Origin: Sabethes cyaneus
Lineage: Eukaryota > Arthropoda > Insecta > Diptera > Culicidae
Length of the DNA: 64,000 bases
Direction: 5' to 3'
Assembly: GCF_943734655.1 (NCBI RefSeq)
Contig: NC_071355.1
Span: forward strand, 74,299,449-74,363,448
Both the position numbers and the translations under genes were made by a program. Shown one piece after another: positions 34,420 through 44,210 of the stretch; the first letter of the stretch is position 1; every line of letters starts with the position of its first letter. The notes beneath the pieces are model-generated. The model was not told the origin of the DNA, did not search any database, and saw only the letters and a list, made by a program, of their open reading frames with translations.

Positions 34420-34770
34420 CGCGCCGACTGACCGACCGACCGATCGACCGACCGGTAGCTTTCTCGTTCCGGCGCGGCAAACATACGGCAGCCGTCATTT
34501 CGCGCTGGTGGCTGCTGAACGTGGGTACTACGGCTACGGTTGATCGATTTTCGGGTGGCCGCGCAGCTCAATCCGACTCAAACTATTCATTCGAGTCTGG
34601 TGCAAACAGCAATTTCACCCGACGCGGCGTGGCGGCTTATCAAGGTGCGCTGTTTTTTTTTCATTTGGTTCCTTTTCGATTCGGATTCGAATTCGGAGGC
34701 GCATTGTCCACCGCCGATCGTCGTTCCGAGTCACCATCATTCCATTAGCGGCATCGCGACCGTATAAGGC
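34420..34770. promoter_or_regulatory. GC- and CpG-rich segment, possible promoter
   Basis: A GACC-type tetranucleotide run (34425-34453) is followed by CpG-rich DNA (GGCGCGGCAAACATACGGC; GACGCGGCGTGGCGGC). Overlapping open frames on both strands reflect composition. Strand and target gene cannot be told. Confidence 0.25.
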
Positions 34771-35640
34771 TATAATGGGTAGTCTGTTTTTTTTAATCAT
34801 TCGCTAATGCGCTTTTGGCTATCAGAAATGAATCACTTAAAATTTGTGCAAAATAATTCTGTATCACTAAGGCGGTTTGTTGAAGTGGATGTAAAATAGA
34901 TTATTTTGTTTTAAAGCGCTATCCCTATTTGGAAGCTCACATCGACAGAAACCCGAGAAAAAACTTAGCAATGAGAAAAGGTAATGTGGTTCTTACGGTG
35001 AACAAATGAATATGATTTATTTGCGAATCAAGAGTGAGTTTATCTTTCTGCAGGAGAAGCAACTTTCACTCCGTTTGTGCTGCACCTTTGCCGTGTATTC
35101 ATTTGTTCAAGTAGAATTGATGTACTAGCAAAGGTTTAACTCGTTGCGGTTGCTGTGGTTGCTTTTGCGTAACTTTTGATTCGCATCTCAATTACCTAAG
35201 TACAGCAGGGAATATTCGTTGGAGGTTTTTTGTCGATAATGGCCTTTTAATCCAACTCTAACTTATTTGAAATTGGCATACCTTTTCCAAAACGATGTTT
35301 GCTGTTCAATGTAATTTTTTTACCAAGACCTTTCTAAATAAAAATGTGTCAACCAACACATTTCATACCGACCAAAACATGACAAATCCATACTGTACAA
35401 TGTAATGTACAATGAATTCGGATAAACGACATAGTTTACGACAAAAACAATTTTAATTGTAGGTCGTAGCAAAAGTTAAGATCGAACTACAATCTCTAAA
35501 ATGGAAAAAAAAGATTGATTAGAACAAATTTATTGCCCCTCTAAGTATGCAATATCTGGAAAACGATGCGCGCTAAAAGCACAGCTTGTGACAGATAAAG
35601 GTAACATATGTTACGAATGATAAAAAATAGTGACTGAAAT
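34771..35640. other. Unannotated AT-rich region
   Basis: About 870 bp with no recognisable repeat or coding motif. Confidence 0.4.
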
Positions 35641-35844
35641 CCTATCTCATACTAACGCAGCCAATACTTGAAAGCTTCCTGGAAAATAACGATTACTTGA
35701 ATCATTCACTTTTTGTCAACGGCCATGCCAACACCAAGAAAATGAGTGGAAGCAGAAATAATACCTAATTCCATTCAACTCCCTAGAATCAAGGGAAATG
35801 AAAAAAGCGTGGACCTCCCGTACCAACCGTTTTACATATAGATA

Positions 35845-36904
35845 ACTAGCCGACCCGACAAACTTCGTATTGCCAAAAATCAAACTGTGCTGTACATAAA
35901 TCCTGGGTGCCACCCCAGCAGTGGCCAACGCTCCGACGGGAGGTCGCTGAAAACACTCGTGGCCTGCGGCCGTCTCGCCCTGAATCATAGTTACTATAGG
36001 TAGTTTCTGGTGGTCTTGTTAATGTTCTAACGTTTTATGGAAGAGTTTAAAATTTCTCGAATTCGTTTGTAAGTTACGCAAAAATTTCTGTTTCATTTGT
36101 ATGAGAGTCCGCCCCCACTACCAAAGGGGTGAGGGGTTTCAAACCTTCATAAAATAAATTCATGCCTTTAAAATCCCCCACATGCCAATTTGGTTCCATT
36201 TGCTTGATTAGTTCTCGAATTATGAGGAAATTTGTATTTCATTTGAGAGGGAGCTCCCCCTCTTATAGGTGGGAGGGGTCATAATTCCCCTCCTAAAGAG
36301 GGGAGGGGTCTCAAATCACCATAGAAAAAAAATTTGCCTCCTAAAACACTCACATGCCAAATTTGGCTCCATTTGCTTGATTAGTTCTAGAGTTATGAGG
36401 AAATTTGTATGATATTTGTATAGGAGCCCCTCTCCTAAAAAGGGAAGGGGTCTTAATTCATCTTAGAAAAGATTCTTGCCTTCGAAAACCCCCACATGCT
36501 AAATTTGGTTCTATTTGATTAATTAGTTCTAGAATTATGAGGAAATTTGTATTCCATTTGTATGGAAGCCCTCCCTCTTAAAAGGGAGAGGGGTCATAGT
36601 TCTCTTCCTAAAAAGGTTAACGGTCTCAATTCACTATAGAAAAAATTCCTGACTCCAAAAACACCCACATGCCAAATTAGATTCCATTTGCTCGATTAGT
36701 TCTCTAGTTATGCAGAAATTTGTATTTCATTTGTATGGCAGCCCCCCCTCTTAGTGGGGGAGGGGTCTCTAACCATCATAAGAACCTTCCCCGGCCCCAA
36801 AAACCCCTACATGCAAATTTTCACGCCGATAGGTTCAGTGGTTTTCGGTTTTATAAGGAACAAACGGACAGACAGACAGAAATTCATTTCTATAGGTATA
36901 GATA
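35845..36904 (+). mobile_element. Element F, retroposon-like, with internal tandem units
   Basis: It begins ACTAGCCGACCCGACAAAC and ends with a GACAGACAGACAGAAATTC block and TATAGGTATAGATA. TATAGATA occurs on both flanks (35837-35844, 36897-36904), which could be the TSD or the tail. The 5' phrase and the GACAGACAGA 3' phrase are widespread in insect repeats often filed as LINE/SINE-like; I cannot name the family. It is inserted in D copy 2. The middle is a five-unit tandem array. Confidence 0.55.
36065..36865 (+). repeat. Five tandem units of about 145-175 bp in element F
   Basis: Each unit reads ATTATGAGGAAATTTGTAT, then a CCCCTCT...AGGGGAGGGGTC hairpin, then CCCACATGCCAAATTTGG and GATTAGTTCTAG. 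Units differ by substitutions and by the length of the C/G-rich hairpin. One and a half inverted units occur separately at 15545-15765. Confidence 0.7.
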
Positions 36905-37103
36905 TAAATTTATGTACAACCGTTGGGAGTATCTTCGCTAATAAAGCTTGAGCGATACTCCGGACCCTCCAATGTACTAATGATATTAAGACCAGAAGAC
37001 AAGGCTGTAATTGGCCAAGGATACAGCGCCTTATTTCGCTCTCTGAAAAAAGATTGAAGAAAACAGCTATAAAAAAATAGATTAAAAATTTATCACTTGG
37101 AAA

Positions 37104-38028
37104 CAGTGATGGTAAAAATTCAAAATCTCAAAACTCATCAAAAATCAAAATCAACTGTGAATCATGTCTGCTTGACCCTATGCAGAAAAAAATCACGCAT
37201 GAGTTTCATAGCAAGAAGCACAAAACTCACACATATTTCTTCCCGCTTGATCACATTCTGCTTTGCTTCAACTGCTACCCAGAGCTATGCACATATACAT
37301 ACAAATTCCTTGTTGAACAGCATAGACATTCTCTCGTGCGATAGGTAGCTGTGAGTGAGCGTGAGGGGAATAAATGTCTAAATAAATCGCAAAGTTAAAC
37401 TAAAACGAACATTTAAATTATATGTTTATCTAATTACTAGCTGTGACACCCGCGCGTCGCCTCGCGTCTAATTGAGAGCAAATTGGAGGTACGCTATGTA
37501 ACGCTAACGCTATGTAACTCTATGAAGTGTAACTACGTTACTTTTGCTCGTATTGAATGTAATCTGCTATGATTAGTTTGGGTCTTTGCTTAATGTGGGC
37601 GATTATTACCACGAAAATACATATCGCGCCGCTCGTTTTGGCGACAGACATAAGCCTCTTATATTTATGATTATTAGACTTGTTACTTTCTAGTTAAGAA
37701 AATATCGATTCCCGCGAAAGAAAAATGTAAATTCCGCCAATATGTTTACCATCTTAATTCATGAATGTGTGTTACATTTTTCGCTGCTGATGTTTTCTCT
37801 GACGGTAGATTCTGTTTCGCTCTCAGGTTCGTTGTATGATATGCCAGCTGTGGGAGAATTAAGCAAAATGCTAACAGTTGAATTTGGTTCACATCGCATA
37901 GCAACAGAAACATCGCGTATAATAACGAGAGAAATTCATTTGTGAGTCTCGCGCTTGTGATCAAGGTTGAAGTTTCATGTGTTGGAAATCTCATTGAGTT
38001 TTTTGCTGCTATGAATTTTTCAACACTG
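37104..38028. mobile_element. hAT-like non-autonomous element in D copy 2
   Basis: It starts CAGTGATGG and ends in CACTG, with partly matching subterminal repeats containing AAAAATTCA and ATCTCAAAACTCA. Flanks are CTTGGAAA (37096-37103) and GTTGGAAA (38030-38037), an 8-bp duplication with one difference and one stray base at the right edge. No transposase is visible. It contains element G. Confidence 0.55.
37438..37685 (+). mobile_element. Element G, short relative of E
   Basis: It starts ACTAGCTGTGACACCCGCGC and ends GACATAAGCCTCTTATAT, which is the 3' end also found in the two E copies (39715 and 54415). G and E may share the replication machinery that recognises this 3' end. No coding capacity. 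Confidence 0.5.
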
Positions 38029-38436
38029 CGTTGGAAATAAAGTCGTTTATTTCAGTTGTAGTTGTAAAGAACTGAAACTACTCGAATCCGCACCTCCTGG
38101 CTTGGCTACTCAATTATATAAATTGGAGTATTTCCAGACTTGGTCACGTGGAGGCGCTAGGTAGGGGCTTGGGATGACTAGAAGTATGTTGGGCTCGTTC
38201 TCCTAGTTTCCTAGTGCGGACAGTAACAATTGGGTAAAAAATGCATAATTTTTCGAGGGTGGTGTCTTCGGAGAAGTTTAATATTAAAATATAGTGCATC
38301 TTTCTGCACCATTAGGGTGACCGTGAATTCACCTATTAGAGTTATACAAACTTTTGTTTCTTTAAATAATTTTAAAAAAAATCTGGAAAGTTGCAGAAGA
38401 TACTAAGATAAGCAACTTTTCTGAATATAGTAACTG

Positions 38437-38652
38437 CACTGAAGTCGCTTTTTACGCGGTTTTTGACGCGACTATTTTATCGGAATTTACGCGGATGTGC
38501 TCAAAATTATTTTTCCGCGTAGTGTTGAAATCTACAGTTTTTTTACGCGAAATTTTGTTTTTTTTACGCGAATTTTGGAATTTACGCGGTTTTTTACGCG
38601 AATTTCGGAATTTACGCGGGACGTATTCTTTGCGTAAAAATCGACTTGAGTG
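38437..38652. mobile_element. Foldback element packed with TTTACGCG octamers
   Basis: The ends are CACTGAAGTCGCTTTTTACGC and the near-inverse closing CGACTTGAGTG. Inside, TTTACGCG occurs seven times in about 200 bp, mostly as GAATTTACGCGG or TTTTACGCGAA. A TA target duplication cannot be shown. Probably a pogo-like or related MITE. Confidence 0.5.
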
Positions 38653-38847
38653 TATCTATCTGTTACCGGTTGCGAAATATAATGATGTGTTAAAAAAGAG
38701 GACTTAAAAATCAATTATGCTCAATAACTTTGTACACGATTTTTTTATTGATTTCAAGTGTTCTACAGAGATATTCAGTATGCAAAATTACACATTTTCT
38801 CTGAAGACTTTTTGTTGCTAGGACGCATATTTAATAAGTTATAAAAT

Positions 38848-39715
38848 ACTAGTTGAGCTTGAGCCCGAACCTTACGATCCGGAAAATATAAATGTCTGTT
38901 CAGAATTCAGAAAACTGCGGATACATTTCATTGGCCAGTGTTTGCGAAGATGTTTAATCTTTGTATTAGTTCTTTGAGTCTTATATTGCATAATATAGCT
39001 CTAAGATGTTGTACCTTGTATGTATACATAAAAGAGTCATAGTCGGAAACTGAAACAAATAGTTTTTATGGTCGTATTGGATCTTATTTAATTGAATAAA
39101 AACTTCTGGCTGTTTGCAACACTTATGTAGTCTGATTAGAGTAAAATGTTGCTTAGAAAATTCTTGATCGTTTGCTATCATTAATTCATTTTTCAAAATT
39201 TTGCGACATGGTCCGGTCTGAGTTAACATCGACCATATGATATCGCGACAAGCAATCGAGTTGATCAGGCGAGTCGAGCAGTCGAATCAAGCAATTAAGT
39301 CAGGCAGTTGGGTCAGGCAGTCGAGTACAACAGTCAAGTCGAGCAGTCAAATCGAACAGTCTAGTCGAGCTGTTCAGCCAAGCGGTCAAGTCGATCTGTC
39401 CAATCAAGCAGTTGAGTCGAGCAGTCGAATCGTACAGTTCAGTCGAGCAGTACAGTTAAGCAGTCCAGTCGAGCAATCAAATCGAGCAATCTAATTGACC
39501 AATCCAGTCGAGCAGTCTAGTCATCCAGTTGAGCAATCGAGCAGTTCAGCAGTCGACCAGTGAGATGACTGAGAATACAACCCATTGCTACGAAAGCAAG
39601 ACGTCCTATCAGGGACCTGTTTTTAGTTACCGATAAGCCTCTTATGACGTCCTGTTAGAGACCTGGTTTAAGGTACAGACATAAGCCTCTTATATAAATA
39701 GAAGACAAAATCTTA
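38848..39715 (+). mobile_element. Element E copy 1, with 13-bp satellite
   Basis: It begins ACTAGTTGAGCTTGAGCCCG, followed by TTACGATCCGGAAAATATAA. The 13-bp array is at 39243-39560. It closes with GACATAAGCCTCTTATATAA. Copy 2 (52951-54440) shares both flanks of the array. Non-coding; probably a non-LTR-derived or SINE-like unit judged by the AT-rich tail. Confidence 0.6.
39243..39560 (+). repeat. 13-bp satellite array (CAGTCGAGTCGAG type)
   Basis: Diverged tandem copies of a 13-bp unit around CAGTYNAGTCGAG. The homologous array in E copy 2 is almost three times longer. Open frames through it are compositional. Confidence 0.75.
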
Positions 39716-40069
39716 AGAAATAATTTGCAATAGCCTATTATGCCTATCGTCGATTATGTATATTGCCCATTATACCTAAAGTCCGTGTGCCTATCATTCG
39801 TATGTCCAGTGGGGTACATTCATTTAGGTTCCGTCCCTGCGGCACAATCAGAAACTAATTGGATAGTGTTATTTCACGACAGTATTTGATGTACTTTATA
39901 ACTTTGTTGTAAATATAAAAGTTTCAATTTCTGTTTAATTTTGTTTTAATTTTTCAAGTTAAGTAAAATTAGTTGTAGATTTAGCAGAATCTAAAATATG
40001 ATAAAAATGAAAACTTTTCTTTTTTCTTTCTTTTTTCTAACGACATATAGCAGTCGGCTTTACTTTTCG
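39716..40069. other. Unannotated spacer
   Basis: About 350 bp, AT-rich, nothing recognised except the ACTTTTCG target copy at 40062-40069. Confidence 0.4.
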
Positions 40070-40351
40070 GTTGGGGGAGAATAAATGCTTAATGCGAGAA
40101 ATGTAGATTCAGGCAAACTGAAAATTCTTGATATTAGGCCAAAAATATAGACTTAGCGAAGATGAGAGTCGAAGACCACAGAGTATAGACGGCTTAGTGG
40201 TGTAATTGGTTAAACAACACGCTCAACTAGACATTGGAAGCTGTGAGTTCGACTCTCACCTTCGCTAAGTCTATATTTTTGGCCTAATATCAAGAATTTT
40301 CAGTTTGCCTGAATCTACATTTCTCGCATTAAGCATTTATTCTTCCCCAAC
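40070..40351. mobile_element. Hairpin element with tRNA-like loop
   Basis: Two near-perfect inverted arms of 104 bp (40070-40173, 40248-40351), starting GTTGGGGGAGAATAAATGC, enclose a 74-bp loop. Flanks ACTTTTCG and ACTTTTCT give an 8-bp TSD with one difference. The loop plus the start of the right arm reads like a tRNA. It has an A-box-like TAGTGGTGTAATTGGTTAA, a 7-nt anticodon loop CTAGACA (AGA) and a T-arm GTGAG-TTCGACT-CTCAC with a good B box. The T-arm overlaps the right arm. There is no acceptor stem, so it is not a functional tRNA. Confidence 0.75.
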
Positions 40352-43180
40352 ACTTTTCTTTTTGTAAATTATGTATTTTAATTTGTTGTGTTTAGTAAAC
40401 TTAGTACTCAAAACTTCAGGCTATCGTAAAAGGTTTAGGAAAAGATATTTTTAGCATTCGGTAGGAAACGTTTTCCTAGTGGGTTGGCATTTCTGTCAGT
40501 AGTGATAAAAAATTAATTTAGTTACCCATTAAAAATTAGTTCTATCTGATTCTGGCTCTGGTACTGACCGACTGGCACCGGGACGAGTGTAGCAAGTGGA
40601 AATAGTATTATTCATCCGTACCGGTTACTGCGCTATATGGTTCATGGCTTGCATCTTTCAGTGCGGTTTACTTTGGAATTGGCAACTTGCCGGAATTATT
40701 GGTGCAGACGATTTCGGCATGGATATGGATATGGTAAAATGTAGCACCAGTAATGCTTACGTTTCTATTGGTAGCAGAAAAACAAAAAGTTAACTGGGTC
40801 GAGGCTTTTAAACTGGAATTGGATATTAATCCATTTATCATATGTGCTTGATGATTACTAATGCGTCTTCTAGTGTAAGATATGTGTGTTATTTTTAGAC
40901 ATTAGGTTAATAATTTAAAGCAAAATTGAGTTAAGATTCTCTTTCGTTGTAGTGCAAACGACTTCCTGAAAATCCTTCTCGTGAAATAGACCCAACGGTG
41001 TTTTCAAAAAAAATAATAATCCTTCCTGTATTAGTAGCAAAAAATTAAACCGATTTTTTCGATAGTTTTTATAAATTAAAAAATGGTAGCACATTCATTT
41101 GTGTGACTACTATAAATTAAATAATTCAAGAAAGTTTAACTCTCGCACTAAATTAATAGTTTGCTCAATAATCTTGACACCTTAAGTGAGCAACTGTCAG
41201 GATTTTGAGTACCTTTAAAGTTGCCTTCACCGTTTTTTTAATCGATTTTAGGATAAGTTACATCCAACCGACAAAAATTAGCAGGTAATTTCAGTAAAAA
41301 TGTTACATTCTCATGAATATTGATTTTTAGCCTTCCGAAAACACTATAGGCACAGTTTTTCTTACCATGATTCGCTTTTTTGCTTCATTTCCTTTCTGAT
41401 TATTAGACACTTTTTGTGGCGGCGGAAAAGCAAGCACAGTTGGACATTGTTCGTGGAAAAATTTGGTAAAACCCAACACGCAATTGCCTCTTCCATGAGC
41501 AACTCCGCTAAAAGACTGCTAAATTGGTTAACGAAACAATCCGAGAGCGTGATTGCGGCCGTATCAAAACCTTCCAATCTCATTAATTTTTAATTACCGC
41601 CGGTGTGTTAGTCTCGACTATTATAACTACAGGTCCTTGCCTGTTATTGTACACGCTCGTTCTTCTTTGTCTCGATTTTTCATTCAGTAAGGCCTCTCAC
41701 CATCCATCGTATCTGTCAGGTTTCGAGGGAATAAACCAACATTATCGCCACTTAGAATGAAATGTGAATACTTCGACTTATTCTTTAGGCCGAATTTAAC
41801 TGCTAGTAGTTGAGGTCAAATCGTGTCCTCCTAGGTTAAAAATGCCCAGCAACGCTGGCTGGATCTAAACCATGGCCAGATCAATCTCTAGCCTTCGGTG
41901 AGACATTTCGTAAGACCATCGGTGATAAAGCCCATTCACCGAGCACACATGACACCGGACGGTGATGGTGAAGTTTTATGTTCGTACGGTTCGTAGATTC
42001 TCGACCGGGCGAGCATTAAATGAATGTGGAACAATTAAGCATGTGTCATAACATTTTGAACTTCGCATGAACCGTTTTCGTGCGATCGTCGTCGCATGTC
42101 GTCGCATGAGCAAGCAAACTTCAGCACCGAAGATCGCAATCTGAAATCAGCCGTTTTAACACGGTGACTTTTAGGCTGATGTAATTTTTGCGGGGTTACC
42201 GAAGCCCGTAGCAGTTGAATCACAATTTCCGACTGCGGCTCATCCATACAATTTCCACGAACTTGGGACTGTGCTGTTTTGTGGGCGTAGCTACGATTTC
42301 AAACAGTCCAACGCAACGCAGTGCGGAAGCATTTAATGATCGGGCTGTGTGTTCCGCTGGATAGGACGAATTGACAATGACATGACGCGGCGGGTGTATT
42401 GAATTCATTCAGCGCGTCAACGTCAGGTCAGGTTGCGATATTCCCACCTAACGCCATAAAGTAATCGTACAGTTGACTCTCCGACTCTATTATCGATAAT
42501 GGGATTCTGTTCATCCAGCGTGTTTTAGATGGAAACACCTTCTCACACATCACTGATTGCTGCTGGCAGACGACGTGATTACGGAAATGGTTTGATAAAT
42601 TCAGCACGCTGAGTTAGTGCGATATAATATGCGTCTCTGCTGCCGTTGACTTTAGTTAATGCTGACAGTTATACTGCAAAATTATCTGCAATTTTATTGT
42701 TTTATCGTTTGAATTACGAAACTTTATTTGGTGTTAAAATTTCATTTATCTATTACACTGCACTGGTTACTGCACTGGTAAGACTTACCTCGGAGATTAG
42801 ATAGTTTGACATTTTTAGTGCCTATTAAAAATATAAAGATAGCATAAATATTCTTTGAAAATTGTTTGATTATCTGGTATGATAACTTCAAACTAAAAAA
42901 TAACCGTGCGTCTCCGTATTTTTAAGAATCGGCGGAAGCGTCTTATTTGTCACTGTTCAAGCGATAGATACCGATAGGAATCTTGCAAGCTCTTGGATGT
43001 AATTGCCCTGTATTATTTTTGACTTGTATGTTTTAATAAAATAACATCTGTCAATTATATTTTCGAAAAAACATAGCTTTCTATTTGGAATAGTTTTGAC
43101 AAATTGTAGGTAGTCGTAAGTAATACGTTGAGGAAAAATGTGCGTTATAAACGGTGTCCCACATCAAGTTACATCACGGA
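40352..43180. other. Unannotated region
   Basis: About 2.8 kb. 42050-42600 is richer in CpG. Short frames at 40596-40793 and 41362-41583 have no recognisable domains. No repeats matched within the window. Confidence 0.35.
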
Positions 43181-43184
43181 AGAA

Positions 43185-43945
43185 ACGCTGTAGGATATTA
43201 CCTAATTGACCGATCCTTTGCAAACTTTCAGACAACTTCAATACCATAACCGTCGCTCGTACCACGCTCGCACTTAACGGTTGACTCCACTCATAAGGTT
43301 CTGTACAACATCTGGCTGCTGCTTCTTCTGTACGGAAACCCACTTTTTCTTCATGTCTTCCTCAGATTTGACCTCCTTGGGATGCTTCCGTAGTGCCTGC
43401 TTCATAATAGCTCAGTATTAGCACAAAGCTGGATTCAGCCAGAAGATTATAGAGCCCTCGTGTTGTTTCAACCGAGGAAGCAAACGCTTCTGTAGACTCT
43501 CCTTGAGGTAGATCTGCCCGTTTACAACCCTGGTAGTCAGGGATGGTTCGATCACTTTGACTCAGTTTTGATTCATTTGACAGTACCGTCTTAACGGGGC
43601 CAAATATGACGAAGTTAAATATGGGACATTTGTAGAACAGGTTATTATCTATAATATTGCTGAATAAAGTTTTGCTGTATGTTTTGTGGTTATGGCGTTA
43701 CAATGCTAGTATCTTATTAGTGACTAAATGAACGTTCATTTAGTCACTGATTTACTAGCGTTGTAGCACCGTAACTACAAAAGATACAGCAAAACTTTGT
43801 TCAAAAAAATTGTAGATTAGAACTAGTTCTACAAATGTCCCATATGTAATCTTGTCATATTTGGCTCGGCTGAGACGGCACTGTCAAATGAATCGAAATT
43901 GAGTCAAAGTGATCGAACCATCCCTGCTGGTAGTCACGAACGGCG
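43185..43945 (-). pseudogene. ITmD37E-type (Tc1/mariner) transposase C-terminus, interrupted
   Basis: The minus strand reads APFVTT, then (after the hAT-like MITE 43538-43926) VVNGQIYLKESLQKRLLP, SIIFWLNPALC, and KQALRKHPKEVKSEEDMKKK to QPDVVQNLMSGV. This is the order of the C-terminal catalytic half of mosquito ITmD37E transposases. The stretch between FWLNPALC and KQALRKH, which should hold the PNCPELRPIE block with the catalytic Glu, is deleted. The frame stays open across the MITE once one TSD is removed. Confidence 0.75.
43538..43926. mobile_element. hAT-like foldback MITE
   Basis: A 389-bp element starts CAGGGATGGTTCGATCAC and ends with the inverse. It has a perfect 8-bp TSD CTGGTAGT (43530-43537, 43927-43934). 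The arms are inverted along almost the whole length, meeting at a CGTTCATTTAGTCAC-type centre near 43735. The transcript would be a long hairpin. It interrupts the ITmD37E remnant. Confidence 0.85.
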
Positions 43946-44210
43946 CACTAAATATTTATAACTTAATTCCCGTAAGTCCTACGATTTTAGAGTCTTCCGT
44001 AAATTTACAGGATTAACAACTTTTCTGAAGACATAAAATTTCTAAAGTCATTATTTAAAAAGTTAGACCCCAACGCCATCTACAGGAGTAGAAATACAAC
44101 TACCTAAAATTTAAAAAAAAATGCAAAATTTTATTGCAAATAATATTGCTGAAGACAACAAAGCTCTACGAAGCATATTAAAAAAGTTATGAGGTTTTGT
44201 CCGAACGCCG

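Larger units (their letters stand above)
35641..38215 (-). mobile_element. Retroposon D, copy 2, with nested insertions
   Basis: D sequence runs 35641-35844, 36905-37100 and 38030-38215. It is split by element F (35845-36904) and by a hAT-like element (37104-38028). The segments align in order with uninterrupted D at 54674-55327, for example GGAGTATCTTCGCTAATAAA and GTGGAGGCGCTAGG. This is the most interrupted copy, hence probably the oldest of the three. Confidence 0.6.

Noticed and set aside
40191..40266. Functional tRNA gene in the loop of the hairpin element
   Set aside because: A and B boxes and a T-arm are present but there is no acceptor stem, the anticodon stem is weak, and the 3' half belongs to the inverted arm of a transposon.
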